This document shows, piece after piece, positions 1 to 12,691 of a stretch of 64,000 nucleotides of DNA; the stretch's first letter is position 1, and each line of letters begins with the position of its first letter. Source of the stretch: Cherax quadricarinatus (Eukaryota > Arthropoda > Malacostraca > Decapoda > Parastacidae); NCBI RefSeq assembly GCF_038502225.1, contig NC_091307.1:24593678-24657677 (forward strand), read 5' to 3'. Below the pieces are notes generated by a model. The model worked only from the letters and a program-made list of their open reading frames with translations, ran no database searches and had not been told where the DNA came from. The translations under genes and the position numbers were made by a program.

Positions 1-20
1 TATCCACATAGGGGAGATTT

Positions 21-848
21 AAGAACATAAGAAAGAAGGAACACTGCAACAGGCCTACCGGCCCATACGAGGCAGGTCCAAGTCTCCTACCGGCTTAAGC
101 CAATGCCCCAACCTAGTCAGGTCAGGTCACATTCACTTAAGGAAGGAGCACAGCAACTGACCTAGTAGCACAGTCTAATCAGGTCCAACTCACACCCACC
201 TACACAACGTTTTAGCCTCTATAACTGTACTTAGGAGTTTGTTTCACTCATCCACAACTCTATTACCAAACCAATGCTTTCCTATATCCTTCCTCAATCT
301 GAATTTTTCCAACTTAAAACCATTGCTACGAGTCCTGTCTAGGCTAGATATTTTCAGCACGTTATTTACATCCCCTTTATTTATTCCTGTCTTCCATTTA
401 TACTCCTCAATCATATCCCCCCTAATTCTACGTCTTTCTAGAGAGTGCAGTTTCAGGGCCCTTAGTCTATCCTCATAGGGAAGGTTTCTGATACATGGGA
501 TCAACTTTGTCATCCTCCTTTGTACATTTTCCAGAGCATTTATATCCATTCTGTAATACGGTGACCAAAACTGTGCAGCATAATCTAAATGAGGCCTAAC
601 CAAGGATGTATAGAGTTGAAGAACAACCTGAGGACTCCTATTATTTATGCTTCTTGATATGAAGCCAAAGATTCTATTAGCTTTATTGCGAACACTTATG
701 CACTGTTGTCTTGGTTTCAGATTACTGCTAACCAGAACTCCTAAATCTTTTTCGCAATCCGTAATATTAAGATCTACATTATTTAGTTTATATGTGGCAT
801 GGTTATTTTCCTGTCCAACATTTAGAACTTTGCATTTGTCTACATTAG
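21..848 (-). mobile_element. 5'-truncated CR1-like LINE fragment
   Basis: Read on the minus strand, this matches the last part of ORF2 and the 3' UTR of the intact CR1-like copy at 20232-24370. It includes the block that codes for VRPHLDYAAQFWSPYYRMD and runs to the 3' tail of GTTCTTAT-type octamers at 21-35. Homology stops abruptly near 848, the usual result of incomplete reverse transcription. The reading frame is interrupted after the WFGNRVVDE block. No function is expected. Confidence 0.9.
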
Positions 849-920
849 TGACTTTCTCTTGTGCCTACCCGTGTTTAATTATAGGTTAACTACAATATGT
901 GAACAGCATAGAGAAATGCC

Positions 921-985
921 ATGGGGGCGCTGACTCCAAAAACTCTCCTGGGGTAAACTCCAGATACTATACTGTATCTGGAGTC
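921..985 (+). repeat. Decayed 3' end of the Jockey-group LINE with a terminal hairpin
   Basis: The sequence resembles the GGGGGCGTTGACCCCC...CTCCAGGTAAACTCCAGGTA end of the Jockey-group LINE (see 8840-8894) with several substitutions. The terminal ACTCCAGATAC is followed after 6 bp by its exact reverse complement, giving an 11-bp stem at 957-984. Confidence 0.6.
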
Positions 986-1007
986 ACGTTATACTGTAAG
1001 AACATAA

Positions 1008-1140
1008 GGAGCACTGCAGGCCTACTGGCCTATGCTTGGCAGGATCCCAATGGAAATAAGTCACTTTTTTGGATTATCCTTGGTAATTTACACTATGATA
1101 ATTGTACTTATGTTCACCTGTGACTAAATAAACTTACTTA
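1008..1140 (-). repeat. SINE-like repeat carrying a CR1-type 3' end
   Basis: On the minus strand, a block starting CCATAAGTAAGTTTATTTAG is followed by a short CR1 3'-end segment (1008-1055) with the GGCCAGTAGGCCTGCAGTG and TTATGTTCTTA motifs. A longer relative with the same two parts in the same order lies at 19018-19198, and the first part recurs without the CR1 tail near 59150-59235. This suggests a short element using the CR1 3' end. The identity as a SINE is inferred. Confidence 0.5.
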
Positions 1141-1299
1141 TGGTAAGAAACTTTGGCAACTCCACCTAACCCAACATAATCTAACCTACCTTAACCCTGC
1201 TCAACTATTTATTGACCTTGTGACGGGTCAGGTCACAAAACTGAGACTTGATTGGTCCTCACCTGCCACTACTGACCCAAAAAAAAAAATAATCTACTA

Positions 1300-2637
<1,338 letters not shown>

Positions 2638-2720
2638 GATAAATTAAACATGTGTGCAACTCTTGGGTATCTTTATCTCAATGTCTAATTTATCAACGTG
2701 TCGGTTCTATGAACCATTCA
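2638..2720 (+). repeat. 83-bp GAAACG-family fold-back insertion
   Basis: The insert is flanked by an exact 14-bp direct repeat TCTGTTTCATTGTT (2624-2637 and 2721-2734). It begins GATAAATTAAACATGTGTGC and returns to GTCTAATTTATC, so its arms are complementary, then ends with the TGTCGGTTCTATGAACCATTCA block that ends the 12032-12377 element. It lacks the core hairpin and is the smallest member seen. Confidence 0.8.
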
Positions 2721-2734
2721 TCTGTTTCATTGTT

Positions 2735-3000
2735 AACATTACGCCCTCTATCTACACACCTCTCATAGACCTGTCTCACTGCTAATACAAAGTCCAGTCT
2801 CCCTACATTCATATTTCATTGATCTGTCTCACTGTTAATAAAAAGTTCTGTCTCCACATCCATCTCTCACAGATGTCTCACTGCTATAGATACATGTATG
2901 CTAATACAAAGCTCCTCCTTCCCACACTCATCTCTCATAGATCTGTCTCACTGCTTATACAAATTTCTGTCTCCCCACACTCATCTCTCATACAAAGAGT
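2735..3000 (+). repeat. Degenerate tandem repeat (about 60 bp unit)
   Basis: Four or five loose copies of a unit containing TCTCATAGA, CTGTCTCACTGCT and AATACAAAG follow one another. The flanking sequence at 2590-2637 is the same type of unit, so the 83-bp insertion sits inside this array. Confidence 0.55.
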
Positions 3001-3079
3001 CATAGTCTCTTTGGAATGTGAGGAATCCAGCCTACCCGCAACTGACTGGTCAGCATATAACCTAACTTATACTGTACGA

Positions 3080-3425
3080 ACATAAGACTGGAGAACCACT
3101 GTAAAAACCTACCAGCCCAAACTAGGCACCTCCAAGCTTTTCCAGACATCGGCACGGCTGGAAACCGGCACGGCTGGAAAACATTAGGGACGTCTTTCCA
3201 TAAGAAACCTGCTGTCCCTGTTCACCCATCAGTTTAAAATGGGCACCTGGGTGTTAGTGGACTGGTGTGGGTCGCATCCTAGGACAAAATTGACCTAATT
3301 TGCCGGAAATGCTCTGCATAACAAGGGACTTTCTGTATAGTAGTATGTAGTATGTCATTGATGTCAGCTAGGACTGTATACCATGTACATGTACTTGTAG
3401 TAAATAAAGATATTATAAGTGGTAT
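3080..3425. repeat. CR1 3'-end remnant plus a dispersed-repeat segment
   Basis: Positions 3080-3145 are a decayed minus-strand CR1 3' end. Positions 3160-3425 contain ATGGGCACCTGGGTGTTAGT, GGTGTGGGTCGCATCCTAGG and a terminal AAATAAAGATATTAT, which I recognise from memory as a common decapod repeat. There is only one copy in the window, so its repetitive nature cannot be shown here. Confidence 0.45.
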
Positions 3426-3439
3426 ACAATACCTACAAG

Positions 3440-3672
3440 ATGAACACACATATGCAACATCTGGGTATCTGTATTTGTAGACGTTTCGCCAGCCATTGGC
3501 TCTATCAATACAAGGACATAATGTGAAGAATTTTATACAAAAGATGAGATAATCAGTCCTTCAGCCTCATCTTTTGCATATAATTCTTCACATAATGTAC
3601 TTGTATTGATAAAGTCTGGTTGGCAAGACATCTACAATAAAGATACCCAGATGTTGCACATGTGTCTAATTC
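3440..3672. repeat. GAAACG-family fold-back element
   Basis: The left arm ACACATATGCAACATCTGGGTATC...GTAGACGTTTCGCC and the right arm, with a mutated core (GGCAAGACATCTAC), then AATAAAGATACCCAGATGTTGCACATGTGTC, are inverted copies around a centre near 3550. It resembles the 420-bp unit at 8907-11783. I could not define flanking direct repeats. Confidence 0.75.
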
Positions 3673-3935
3673 TTCACCGGCACATATATAACTTATTATG
3701 TATGTTAGAAGTGATCAAGGTCACAGGACCGAAATATTTTCTAATAAATATCATAGTGTTTGCTTACGTGTCTTTCTAAACCAACTTGTCGGTATTTATT
3801 ACCAAGGTTTATACCATAACTTATTATATAATATAACGTTCAAATACAATATACAGTTATATATTCAGATATATGTTAAAAACAAAGACCATGATAATAG
3901 ATGAAGGTTAGTAATTCAGGATAATCTAAGAAAGC

Positions 3936-4158
3936 CTGGTCATGGACCTGGCCGCGGGGACGTTGACCCCTGGAACACCCTCCAGGTAACCTAACTTGTT
4001 CTTATTGACTAGTAGGTCTGATGCCGTGCTCCTTCCTTAAGTGGATGTGACCTGGACTTGACTAGGTTGGGCCAGTGGCATAAGTCGGTGGGAAACTTGG
4101 ACCTGCCTCGCATGGACCAGTAGGCCTGCTGCAGTATTCCTTCTTTCTTATGTTCTTA
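3936..4158 (+). mobile_element. Jockey-group LINE 3' end followed by a CR1 3' end
   Basis: Positions 3936-3992 match the GGGCCGCGGGGGCGTTGACCC...CTCCAGGTAA end of the Jockey-group LINE. Positions 3993-4158 are a plus-strand CR1 3' UTR ending in TTCTTATGTTCTTAT. Both are short tails of 5'-truncated insertions. Confidence 0.75.
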
Positions 4159-4164
4159 TAAATG

Positions 4165-4500
4165 GCATCAGATTATGCTGCATATATGAATGGACATATT
4201 TGCGCTGGAAAACAAAGAGAAGGATGACCGAGTTGATCCCATATATCAGAAATCTTTCCTACGAGGATAGACTAAAGGCACTAAATCTGCACTCTCTGAA
4301 GAGGCGTCGAATTAGGGAGGACATGACTGAAGAGTATAAATGGAAGCAGGAACAAATAAAGGGGATATAAATAACGTGCTGAAAATATATAACCATGATA
4401 GGACTCGTAGCAATGGGTTTAAGTTCGACGAATTTAGATTTAGAAAAGATACAGGAAAGCAATGTTTTGGTAATAAGAGTTGTGGATGAGTGGAACAAAA
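4165..4500 (+). mobile_element. Decayed CR1-like ORF2 fragment
   Basis: Translation in broken frames gives the CR1 C-terminal blocks LIPYIRNLSYEDRL and LHSLKRRRIREDM, followed by the VVDEWNK region near 4490. It is more diverged from the intact copy than the other fragments and is interrupted by frameshifts. Confidence 0.8.
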
Positions 4501-4514
4501 GGGAAGGCAGCTTT

Positions 4515-4606
4515 AGATTTTCCTAATAATCACGCAAAGCTCGGGAATGAACCCGGGTCCTTTCGGTTTTGAGCTGAACACTATATTGCTCAGCTACGAT
4601 GCCTAT
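4515..4606 (-). repeat. tRNA-derived sequence (SINE head or tRNA relic)
   Basis: On the minus strand, GTAGCTGAGCAATATAG resembles a tRNA A box, and GGGTTCATTCCCG a B box with a T-arm hairpin. Between them an anticodon-like stem can be drawn with a mismatch. The acceptor stem is not convincing, so this is not called a functional tRNA. Confidence 0.45.
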
Positions 4607-4639
4607 TAGTACATGCTAATGGTATTAACGTAAGTATGG

Positions 4640-5027
4640 TAGTAACATTGGTACAAAGAAGCGCTAAACCTGTAAGGTAGCACAAGCATGAGTAGTGGAG
4701 GGCTGATGAGTCCACCGTGCTAGTTGTATCAGTCACATATTTATCAAAGTTGCTGACACTAGGCTTTATCATGTCTAATATACATGTGAAGACATGTTTT
4801 ATTGTAATTGACTTAATGTGTACATCATATTATCAGGCTCTTCTGTGATGGCGTATGAGAGAGAGAAGTATACTTTGTGTGGATGTGTGGAGGCCTAACA
4901 TGTGTCAGTCTTGCTGGCCTCACACGTCTGGGTCTCCTCTACACGATTAAAACACGTGCACTCCTGTTGCTCTGTACAGTGCGGTGTTGAGGCGGAAATG
5001 TTAGTGTAACGGTGTGTGAGTGTATGT
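4640..5027. other. No gene recognised
   Basis: A short piece of the GCGCTTCTTTG SINE-like block lies near 4650-4680 on the minus strand. The rest has no shared repeat or convincing open frame. Confidence 0.4.
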
Positions 5028-5226
5028 GTGTACTCGCCTATTTTTATCAAAGCTTGGGAAGCATTGAAAATGGGTTGGGCAAATATTGTTAGTGACCTGC
5101 CCAGTATGGGTCAACAGGCCTACTTATGTGGTTGCAGGGGTCAAGTCATAGCTCCTGGCCCCGCTTCTTCGCTAGTCGCTACTAGGCCCATCCTCTCTCC
5201 CTGCTCCAAGAGCCTTATCGTTTTTA
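5028..5226 (+). repeat. Dispersed repeat leading into an (AT)n tract
   Basis: The segment contains GTGGTTGCAGGGGTCAAGTC and ATAGCTCCTGGCCCCGCTTC, which I remember as a frequent decapod repeat, and runs directly into (AT)n. The open frame through it continues only into the dinucleotide repeat and is not a gene. Confidence 0.45.
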
Positions 5227-6779
<1,553 letters not shown>

Positions 6780-6785
6780 TGATGT

Positions 6786-8861
6786 AAAATAGAAAGAGAC
6801 AGGCGCTCCCTTTACAGGCGACGGAAAAGAATAACAGAGCGGCTAAAAGAGGTCAATATATCTGAAATGCGTAGGGAGACACTGGTCAGAGAAATAGCAA
6901 GCATCGAACTTAAGCTAAAAGAATCCTTTAGGAGTCAGGAATCGCGGGAAGAACTAAAAGCCATAAATGAAATCGAAAGAAACCCAAAGTATTTCTTCTC
7001 CTATGCCAAATCAAAATCGAGAACAACGTCCAGTATTGGGCCCCTACTTAAACAAGATGGGTCCTACACAGATGACAGCAAGGAAATGAGTGAGCTACTC
7101 AAGTCCCAATATGACTCAGCTTTTAGCAAGCCGCTAACCAGACTGAGAGTCGAAGATCAAAATTAATTTTTTATGAGAGAGCCACAAAATTTGATTAACA
7201 CAAGCCTATCCGATGTTATCCTGACGCCAAATGACTTCGAACAGGCGATAAATGACATGCCCATGCACTCTGCCCCGGGGCCAGACTCATGGAACTCTGT
7301 GTTCATCAAGAACTGCAAGAAGCCCCTATCACGAACCTTTTCCATCCTATGGAGAGGGAGCATGGACACGGGGGTCGTCCCACAGTTACTAAAAACAACA
7401 GACATAGCCCCACTCCACAAAGGGGGCAGTAAAGCAACAGCAAAGAACTACAGACCGATAGCACTAACATCCCATATCATAAAAATCTTTGAAAGGGTCC
7501 TAAGAAGCAAGATCACCACCCATCTAGAAACCCATCAGTTACACAACCCAGGGCAACATGGGTTTAGAACAGGTCGCTCCTGTCTGTCTCAACTATTGGA
7601 TCACTACGACAAGGTCCTAAGTGCACTAGAAGACAAAAAGAATGCAGATGTAATATATACAGACTTTGCAAAAGCCTTCGACAAGTGTGACCATGGCGTA
7701 ATAGCGCACAAAATGCGTGCTAAAGGAATAACAGGAAAAGTCGGTCGATGGATCTATAATTTCCTCACTAACAGAACACAGAGAGTAGTCGTCAACAGAG
7801 TAAAGTCCGAGGCAGCTACGGTGAAAAGCTCTGTTCCACAAGGCACAGTACTCGCTCCCATCTTGTTCCTCATCCTCATATCCGACATAGACAAGGATGT
7901 CAGCCACAGCACAGTGTCTTCCTTTGCAGATGACACCCGAATCTGCATGACAGTGTCTTCCATTGCAGACACTGCAAGGCTCCAGGCGGACATCAACCAA
8001 ATCTTTCAGTGGGCTGCAGAAAACAATATGAAGTTCAACGATGAGAAATTTCAATTACTCAGATATGGTAAACATGAGGAAATTAAATCTTCATCAGAGT
8101 ACAAAACAAATTCTGGCCACAAAATAGAGCGAAACACCAACGTCTAAGACCTGGGAGTGATCATGTCGGAGGATCTCACCTTCAAGGACCATAACATTGT
8201 CTCAATCGCATCTGCTAGAAAAATGACAGGATGGATAATGAGAACCTTCAAAACTAGGGAGGCCAAGCCCATGATGACACTCTTCAGGTCACTTGTTCTA
8301 TCTAGGCTGGAATATTGCTGCACACTAACAGCACCTTTCAAGGCAGGTGAAATTGCCGACCTAGAAAATGTACAGAGAACTTTCACGGCGCGCATAACGG
8401 AGATAAAACACCTCAATTACTGGGAGCGCTTGAGGTTCCTAAACCTGTATTCCCTGGAACGCAGGAGGGAGAGATACATGATTATATACACCTGGAAAAT
8501 CCTAGAGGGACTAGTACCGAACTTGCACACGAAAATCACTCACTACGAAAGCAAAAGACTTGGCAGACGATGCACCATCCCCCCAATGAAAAGCAGGGGT
8601 GTCACTAGCACGTTAAGAGACCATACAATAAGTGTCAGGGGCCCGAGACTGTTCAACTGCCTCCCAGCACACATAAGGGGGATTACCAACAGACCCCTGG
8701 CAGTCTTCAAGCTGGCACTGGACAAGCACCTAAAGTCAGTTCCTGATCAGCCGGGCTGTGGCTCGTACGTTGGTTTGCGTGCAACCAGCAGCAACAGCCT
8801 GGTTGATCAGGCTCTGATCCACCAGGAGGCCTGGTCACAGACCGGGCCGCGGGGGCGTTGA
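6786..8861 (+). pseudogene. RT-coding remnant of Jockey-group LINE copy A
   Basis: The linker between endonuclease and RT (6867-7166, RSQESREELKAINEIERNPK) ends at a nonsense codon (7164-7166, where copy B has GAA). The RT continues at 7173-8147 with NYRPIALTS, FAKAFDKCDHG, SSVPQGTVL and the catalytic FADDTR. A second nonsense change (AAA to TAA at 8145-8147) splits off the C-terminal part, 8157-8861, which includes SRLEYCCTLTAPFKAGEIADL and a conserved end VDQALIHQEAW. The RT catalytic motif is kept, but the protein would be made in three pieces. Only nonsense changes separate the RT and C-terminal parts. Confidence 0.88.
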
Positions 8862-8894
8862 CCCCCGGAACTCTCTCCAGGTAAACTCCAGGTA
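8840..8894 (+). promoter_or_regulatory. 3'-terminal hairpin of the Jockey-group LINE, overlapping the stop codon
   Basis: GGGGGCGTTGACCCCC folds as a strong stem, and its loop includes the TGA stop of the ORF. Only about 33 bp follow before the element ends in CTCCAGGTAAACTCCAGGTA. The same structure is kept in copy B (17465-17515) and in older fragments (3936-3992, 19343-19438 reversed, 60780-60850). By analogy with other LINEs it is probably the signal recognised by the RT; that role is inferred. Confidence 0.6.
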
Positions 8895-8906
8895 CACTAG
8901 TGGATG

Positions 8907-11783
8907 AAAGTTAAGACACATGTGCAACATCTGGATATCTTTATTGTAGTAGACGTTTCGCCATCCAGTGGCTTTATCAATACAGATTCTAGGACATAAA
9001 AGGAAGACAGTAGAACTATATACAAAAGATGAGGTAATCAGTCCCTCGGCCTTGGAGTTAGTGTTCACAGCATCGTGGTGGAGGAGAGTCTGGAGCAAAG
9101 GCAAGAAGACTGGCGCTTTTTATAGGCGTCAGTGAATGGGACGGGCAGCAGACGAGGGCAGTCACTGGTAGGCGGGATTCCCCAGTGGAAGTAGGTCCTT
9201 CCCAAAGAGATGGGTTAGTTGCAGCAGCCGTGAAGAAGGTCTTGTAGATGTCCTCTGAACCAAGATTCCATGATGTTGCAGTGTCTGACAAGTTGTGCAA
9301 GAAAGGTATAAAATACCGACAATATGAAAGTTAAGACACATGTGCAACATCTGGATATCTTTATTGTAGTAGACGTTTCGCCATCCAGTGGCTTTATCAA
9401 TACAGATTCTAGGACATAAAAGGAAGACAGTAGAACTATATACAAAAGATGAGGTAATCAGTCCCTCGGCCTTGGAGTTAGTGTTCACAGCATCGTGGTG
9501 GAGGAGAGTCTGGAGCAAAGGCAAGAAGACTGGCGCTTTTTATAGGCGTCAGTGAATGGGACGGGCAGCAGACGAGGGCAGTCACTGGTAGGCGGGATTC
9601 CCCAGTGGAAGTAGGTCCTTCCCAAAGAGATGGGTTAGTTGCAGCAGCCGTGAAGAAGGTCTTGTAGATGTCCTCTGAACCAAGATTCCATGATGTTGCA
9701 GTGTCTGACAAGTTGTGCAAGAAAGGTATAAAATACCGACAATATGAAAGTTAAGACACATATGCAACATCTGGATATCTTTATTGTAGTAGACGTTTCG
9801 CCATCCAGTGGCTTTATCAATACAGATTCTAGGACATAAAAGGAAGACAGTAGAACTATATACAAAAGATGAGGTAATCAGTCCCTCGGCCTTGGAGTTA
9901 GTGTTCACAGCATCGTGGTGGAGGAGAGTCTGGAGCAAAGGCAAGAAGACTGGCGCTTTTTATAGGCGTCAGTGAATGGGACGGGCAGCAGACGAGGGCA
10001 GTCACTGGTAGGCGGGATTCCCCAGTGGAAGTAGGTCCTTCCCAAAGAGATGGGTTAGTTGCAGCAGCCGTGAAGAAGGTCTTGTAGATGTCCTCTGAAC
10101 CAAGATTCCATGATGTTGCAGTGTCTGACAAGTTGTGCAAGAAAGGTATAAAATACCGACAATATGAAAGTTAAGACACATATGCAACATCTGGATATCT
10201 TTATTGTAGTAGACGTTTCGCCATCCAGTGGCTTTATCAATACAGATTCTAGGACATAAAAGGAAGACAGTAGAACTATATACAAAAGATGAGGTAATCA
10301 GTCCCTCGGCCTTGGAGTTAGTGTTCACAGCATCGTGGTGGAGGAGAGTCTGGAGCAAAGGCAAGAAGACTGGCGCTTTTTATAGGCGTCAGTGAATGGG
10401 ACGGGCAGCAGACGAGGGCAGTCACTGGTAGGCGGGATTCCCCAGTGGAAGTAGGTCCTTCCCAAAGAGATGGGTTAGTTGCAGCAGCCGTGAAGAAGGT
10501 CTTGTAGATGTCCTCTGAACCAAGATTCCATGATGTTGCAGTGTCTGACAAGTTGTGCAAGAAAGGTATAAAATACCGACAATATGAAAGTTAAGACACA
10601 TGTGCAACATCTGGATATCTTTATTGTAGTAGACGTTTCGCCTACCAGTGACTGCCCTCGTCTGCTGCCCGTCCCATTCACTGACGCCTATAAAAAGCGC
10701 CAGTCTTCTTGCCTTTGCTCCAGACTCTCCTCCACCACGATGCTGTGAACACTAACTCCAAGGCCGAGGGACTGATTACCTCATCTTTTTGTATATAGTT
10801 CTACTGTCTTCCTTTTATGTCCTAGAATCTGTATTATATTGATAAAGCACTGGATGGCGAAACGTCTACTACAATAAAGATATCCAGATGTTGCACATGT
10901 GTCTTAACTTTCATATTGTCGGTATTTTATACCTTTCTTGCACAACTTGTCAGACACTGCAACATCATGGAATCTTGGTTCAGAGGACATCTACAAGACC
11001 TTCTTCACGGCTGCTGCAACTAACCCATCTCTTTGGGAAGGACCTACTTCCACTGGGGAATCCCGCCTACCAGTGACTGCCCTCGTCTGCTGCCCGTCCC
11101 ATTCACTGACGCCTATAAAAAGCGCCAGTCTTCTTGCCTTTGCTCCAGACTCTCCTCCACCACGATGCTGTGAACACTAACTCCAAGGCCGAGGGACTGA
11201 TTACCTCATCTTTTGTATATAGTTCTACTGTCTTCCTTTTATGTCCTAGAATCTGTATTGATAAAGCCACTGGATGGCGAAACGTCTACTACAATAAAGA
11301 TATCCAGATGTTGCACATGTGTCTTAACTTTCATATTGTCGGTATTTTATACCTTTCTTGCACAACTTGTCAGACACTGCAACATCATGGAATCTTGGTT
11401 CAGAGGACATCTACAAGACCTTCTTCACGGCTGCTGCAACTAACCCATCTCTTTGGCAAGGACCTACTTCCACTGGGGAATCCCGCCTACCAGTGACTGC
11501 CCTCGTCTGCTGCCCGTCCCATTCACTGACGCCTATAAAAAGCGCCAGTCTTCTTGCCTTTGCTCCAGACTCTCCTCCACCACGATGCTGTGAACACTAA
11601 CTCCAAGGCCGAGGGACTGATTACCTCATCTTTTGTATATAGTTCTACTGTCTTCCTTTTATGTCCTAGAATCTGTATTGATAAAGCCACTGGATGGCGA
11701 AACGTCTACTACAATAAAGATATCCAGATGTTGCACATGTGTCTTAACTTTCATATTGTCGGTATTTTATACCTTTCTTGCAC
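8907..11783. mobile_element. GAAACG-family array: 420-bp units, four reversed then nearly three forward
   Basis: From 8907 to 10642 a 420-bp unit is repeated 4.1 times on the minus strand (identical blocks at 9058, 9478, 9898 and 10318). At 10643 the orientation flips, and 2.7 units run on the plus strand to 11783. Units differ by only a few changes, mostly in the first forward unit (10643-10943). The whole block is flanked by an exact 13-bp direct repeat ACACTAGTGGATG (8894-8906, 11784-11796), so it entered as one insertion. The flip occurs inside TTTCGCC/CCGCCTACC, sharing CGCC. Each unit has a TATA box, a CTG..GAAACG core and AATAAA. Short open frames in it are not genes. Confidence 0.9.
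11114..11298 (+). promoter_or_regulatory. Putative internal TATA box to AATAAA transcription cassette in a 420-bp unit
   Basis: TATAAAA (11114-11120) is followed by a pyrimidine-rich possible start region. Then come CCGAGGGACTGATTACCTCA (near 11188), the core ATTGATAAAGCC-ACTGGAT-GGCGAAACG (about 11258-11284) and AATAAA (11293-11298). The same order recurs in every unit of the array and in the 30007-30536 element (TATATAAG 30298-30305, AATAAA 30496-30501). It looks like a short RNA polymerase II unit. Transcription itself is inferred. Confidence 0.5.
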
Positions 11784-11796
11784 ACACTAGTGGATG

Positions 11797-12020
11797 GTTC
11801 CACTGTGATCCTGCCTCCTCCTGCTTCGACTCACCTGATTACAATAAGTATATAAGCCACTTCTCCGACCATATGTTGCACTTTCTACAAGAGTGATGGA
11901 CTGAATACATCGATTCCAGGGTGAGGGACTGATTACCCCAAACTCCTCCCCTCCTTACCTCTCTCTGCTTTGTATTGGATTGAAGAAGTCACTGTGTGGC
12001 GAAACGTTTCCTAAATAAAG
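11797..12020 (+). repeat. Single GAAACG-family unit, diverged type
   Basis: It has TATATAAG near 11850, GTGAGGGACTGATTACC, a core GATTGAAGAAGTC-ACTGTGT-GGCGAAACG and AAATAAAGATTCCC. It is a separate subtype from the 420-bp unit and is the target into which the next element inserted. Confidence 0.65.
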
Positions 12021-12031
12021 ATTCCCATAAG

Positions 12032-12377
12032 CGATAAATTAGACACATGTGCAACTCTTGGGTATCTTTATTGAGGAAACGTTTCGCCACACAGTGGCTT
12101 CATCAGTCCATACGTAGGAGAAACTTGAAGAACATTAGGAGAATGAGGTAATCAGTCCCTCAACCTTGAGGTATTCTACTCAAGATTGATGGACTGAACA
12201 CATTGACTCAAGGTTGAGGGACTGATTACCTCATTCTCCTCCTGTTCTTCAAGTTTCTCCTACGTATGGACTGATGAAGCCACTGTGTGGCGAAACGTTT
12301 CCTCAATAAAGATACCCAAGAGTTGCACATGTGTCTAATTTATCAACATGTCGGTTCTCTGAACCATCCATCTACAA
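12032..12377. mobile_element. GAAACG-family fold-back insertion (346 bp)
   Basis: It is flanked by an exact 11-bp direct repeat ATTCCCATAAG (12021-12031, 12378-12388). The left arm is the reverse complement of the right arm over more than 100 bp. The right arm reads CTCAAGGTTGAGGGACTGATTACCTC, CTACGTATGGACTGATGAAGCC-ACTGTGT-GGCGAAACG, AATAAAGATACCC, GTTGCACATGTGTC, then the TGTCGGTTCTCTGAACCATC terminus. This subtype has a complete CTGATGA preceding the stem. Confidence 0.85.
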
Positions 12378-12569
12378 ATTCCCATAAGTGTCTCAAATCT
12401 TCAACATGCTATTATATAAAAAAGACAAGAGGCAGAAGGCCACATGGAAACTATCTACCACTATCTAGACTGAGGTCTGTCATGTAGTAGGTGGATGTTT
12501 GAAGTAAGAAGTACCCTAGGCGGATACTTCCGGTAGCTAAAATGTCTGGTCACTAAGAAAGACTGACTA

Positions 12570-12635
12570 GAAAAACATAAGAACATAAGAATAGAGAAAC
12601 ACTGCAGAAGGCCTACTGGCCCATACAAGGCAGGT
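12570..12635 (-). repeat. CR1 3'-end fragment
   Basis: ACATAAGAACATAAGAATAG followed by ACTGCAGAAGGCCTACTGGCCC is the minus-strand 3' end of the CR1-like element. It abuts a GAAACG unit. Confidence 0.75.
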
Positions 12636-12691
12636 CATACTATGGAACAATGCTCTTCTCCAGACTGAGGGACTGACCACCTCAAAACTTT

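Larger units (their letters stand above)
6780..8894 (+). mobile_element. Jockey-group LINE, copy A (5'-truncated)
   Basis: The copy starts inside ORF2, just after the endonuclease domain, at the same place where it becomes alignable with copy B (15428 onward). It ends with the shared CTCCAGGTAAACTCCAGGTA tail. The downstream GAAACG array (8907-11783) begins 12 bp later and duplicated ACACTAGTGGATG next to this end. Clade assignment within the Jockey/CR1 superfamily is not settled from the sequence. Confidence 0.9.

Noticed and set aside
4515..4606. Functional tRNA gene on the minus strand
   Set aside because: A and B box resemblance is clear but the acceptor stem does not pair and the anticodon stem has a mismatch, so it is listed as tRNA-derived only.
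8907..11783. CRISPR-like or satellite array
   Set aside because: The unit is 420 bp without spacers, the array flips orientation, and it is flanked by a target duplication in an animal genome.
8835..11896. Repeated 76-120 aa open frames on both strands
   Set aside because: They are short frames inside the 420-bp non-coding unit, repeated because the unit is repeated. No start context, domain or codon pattern supports a protein.
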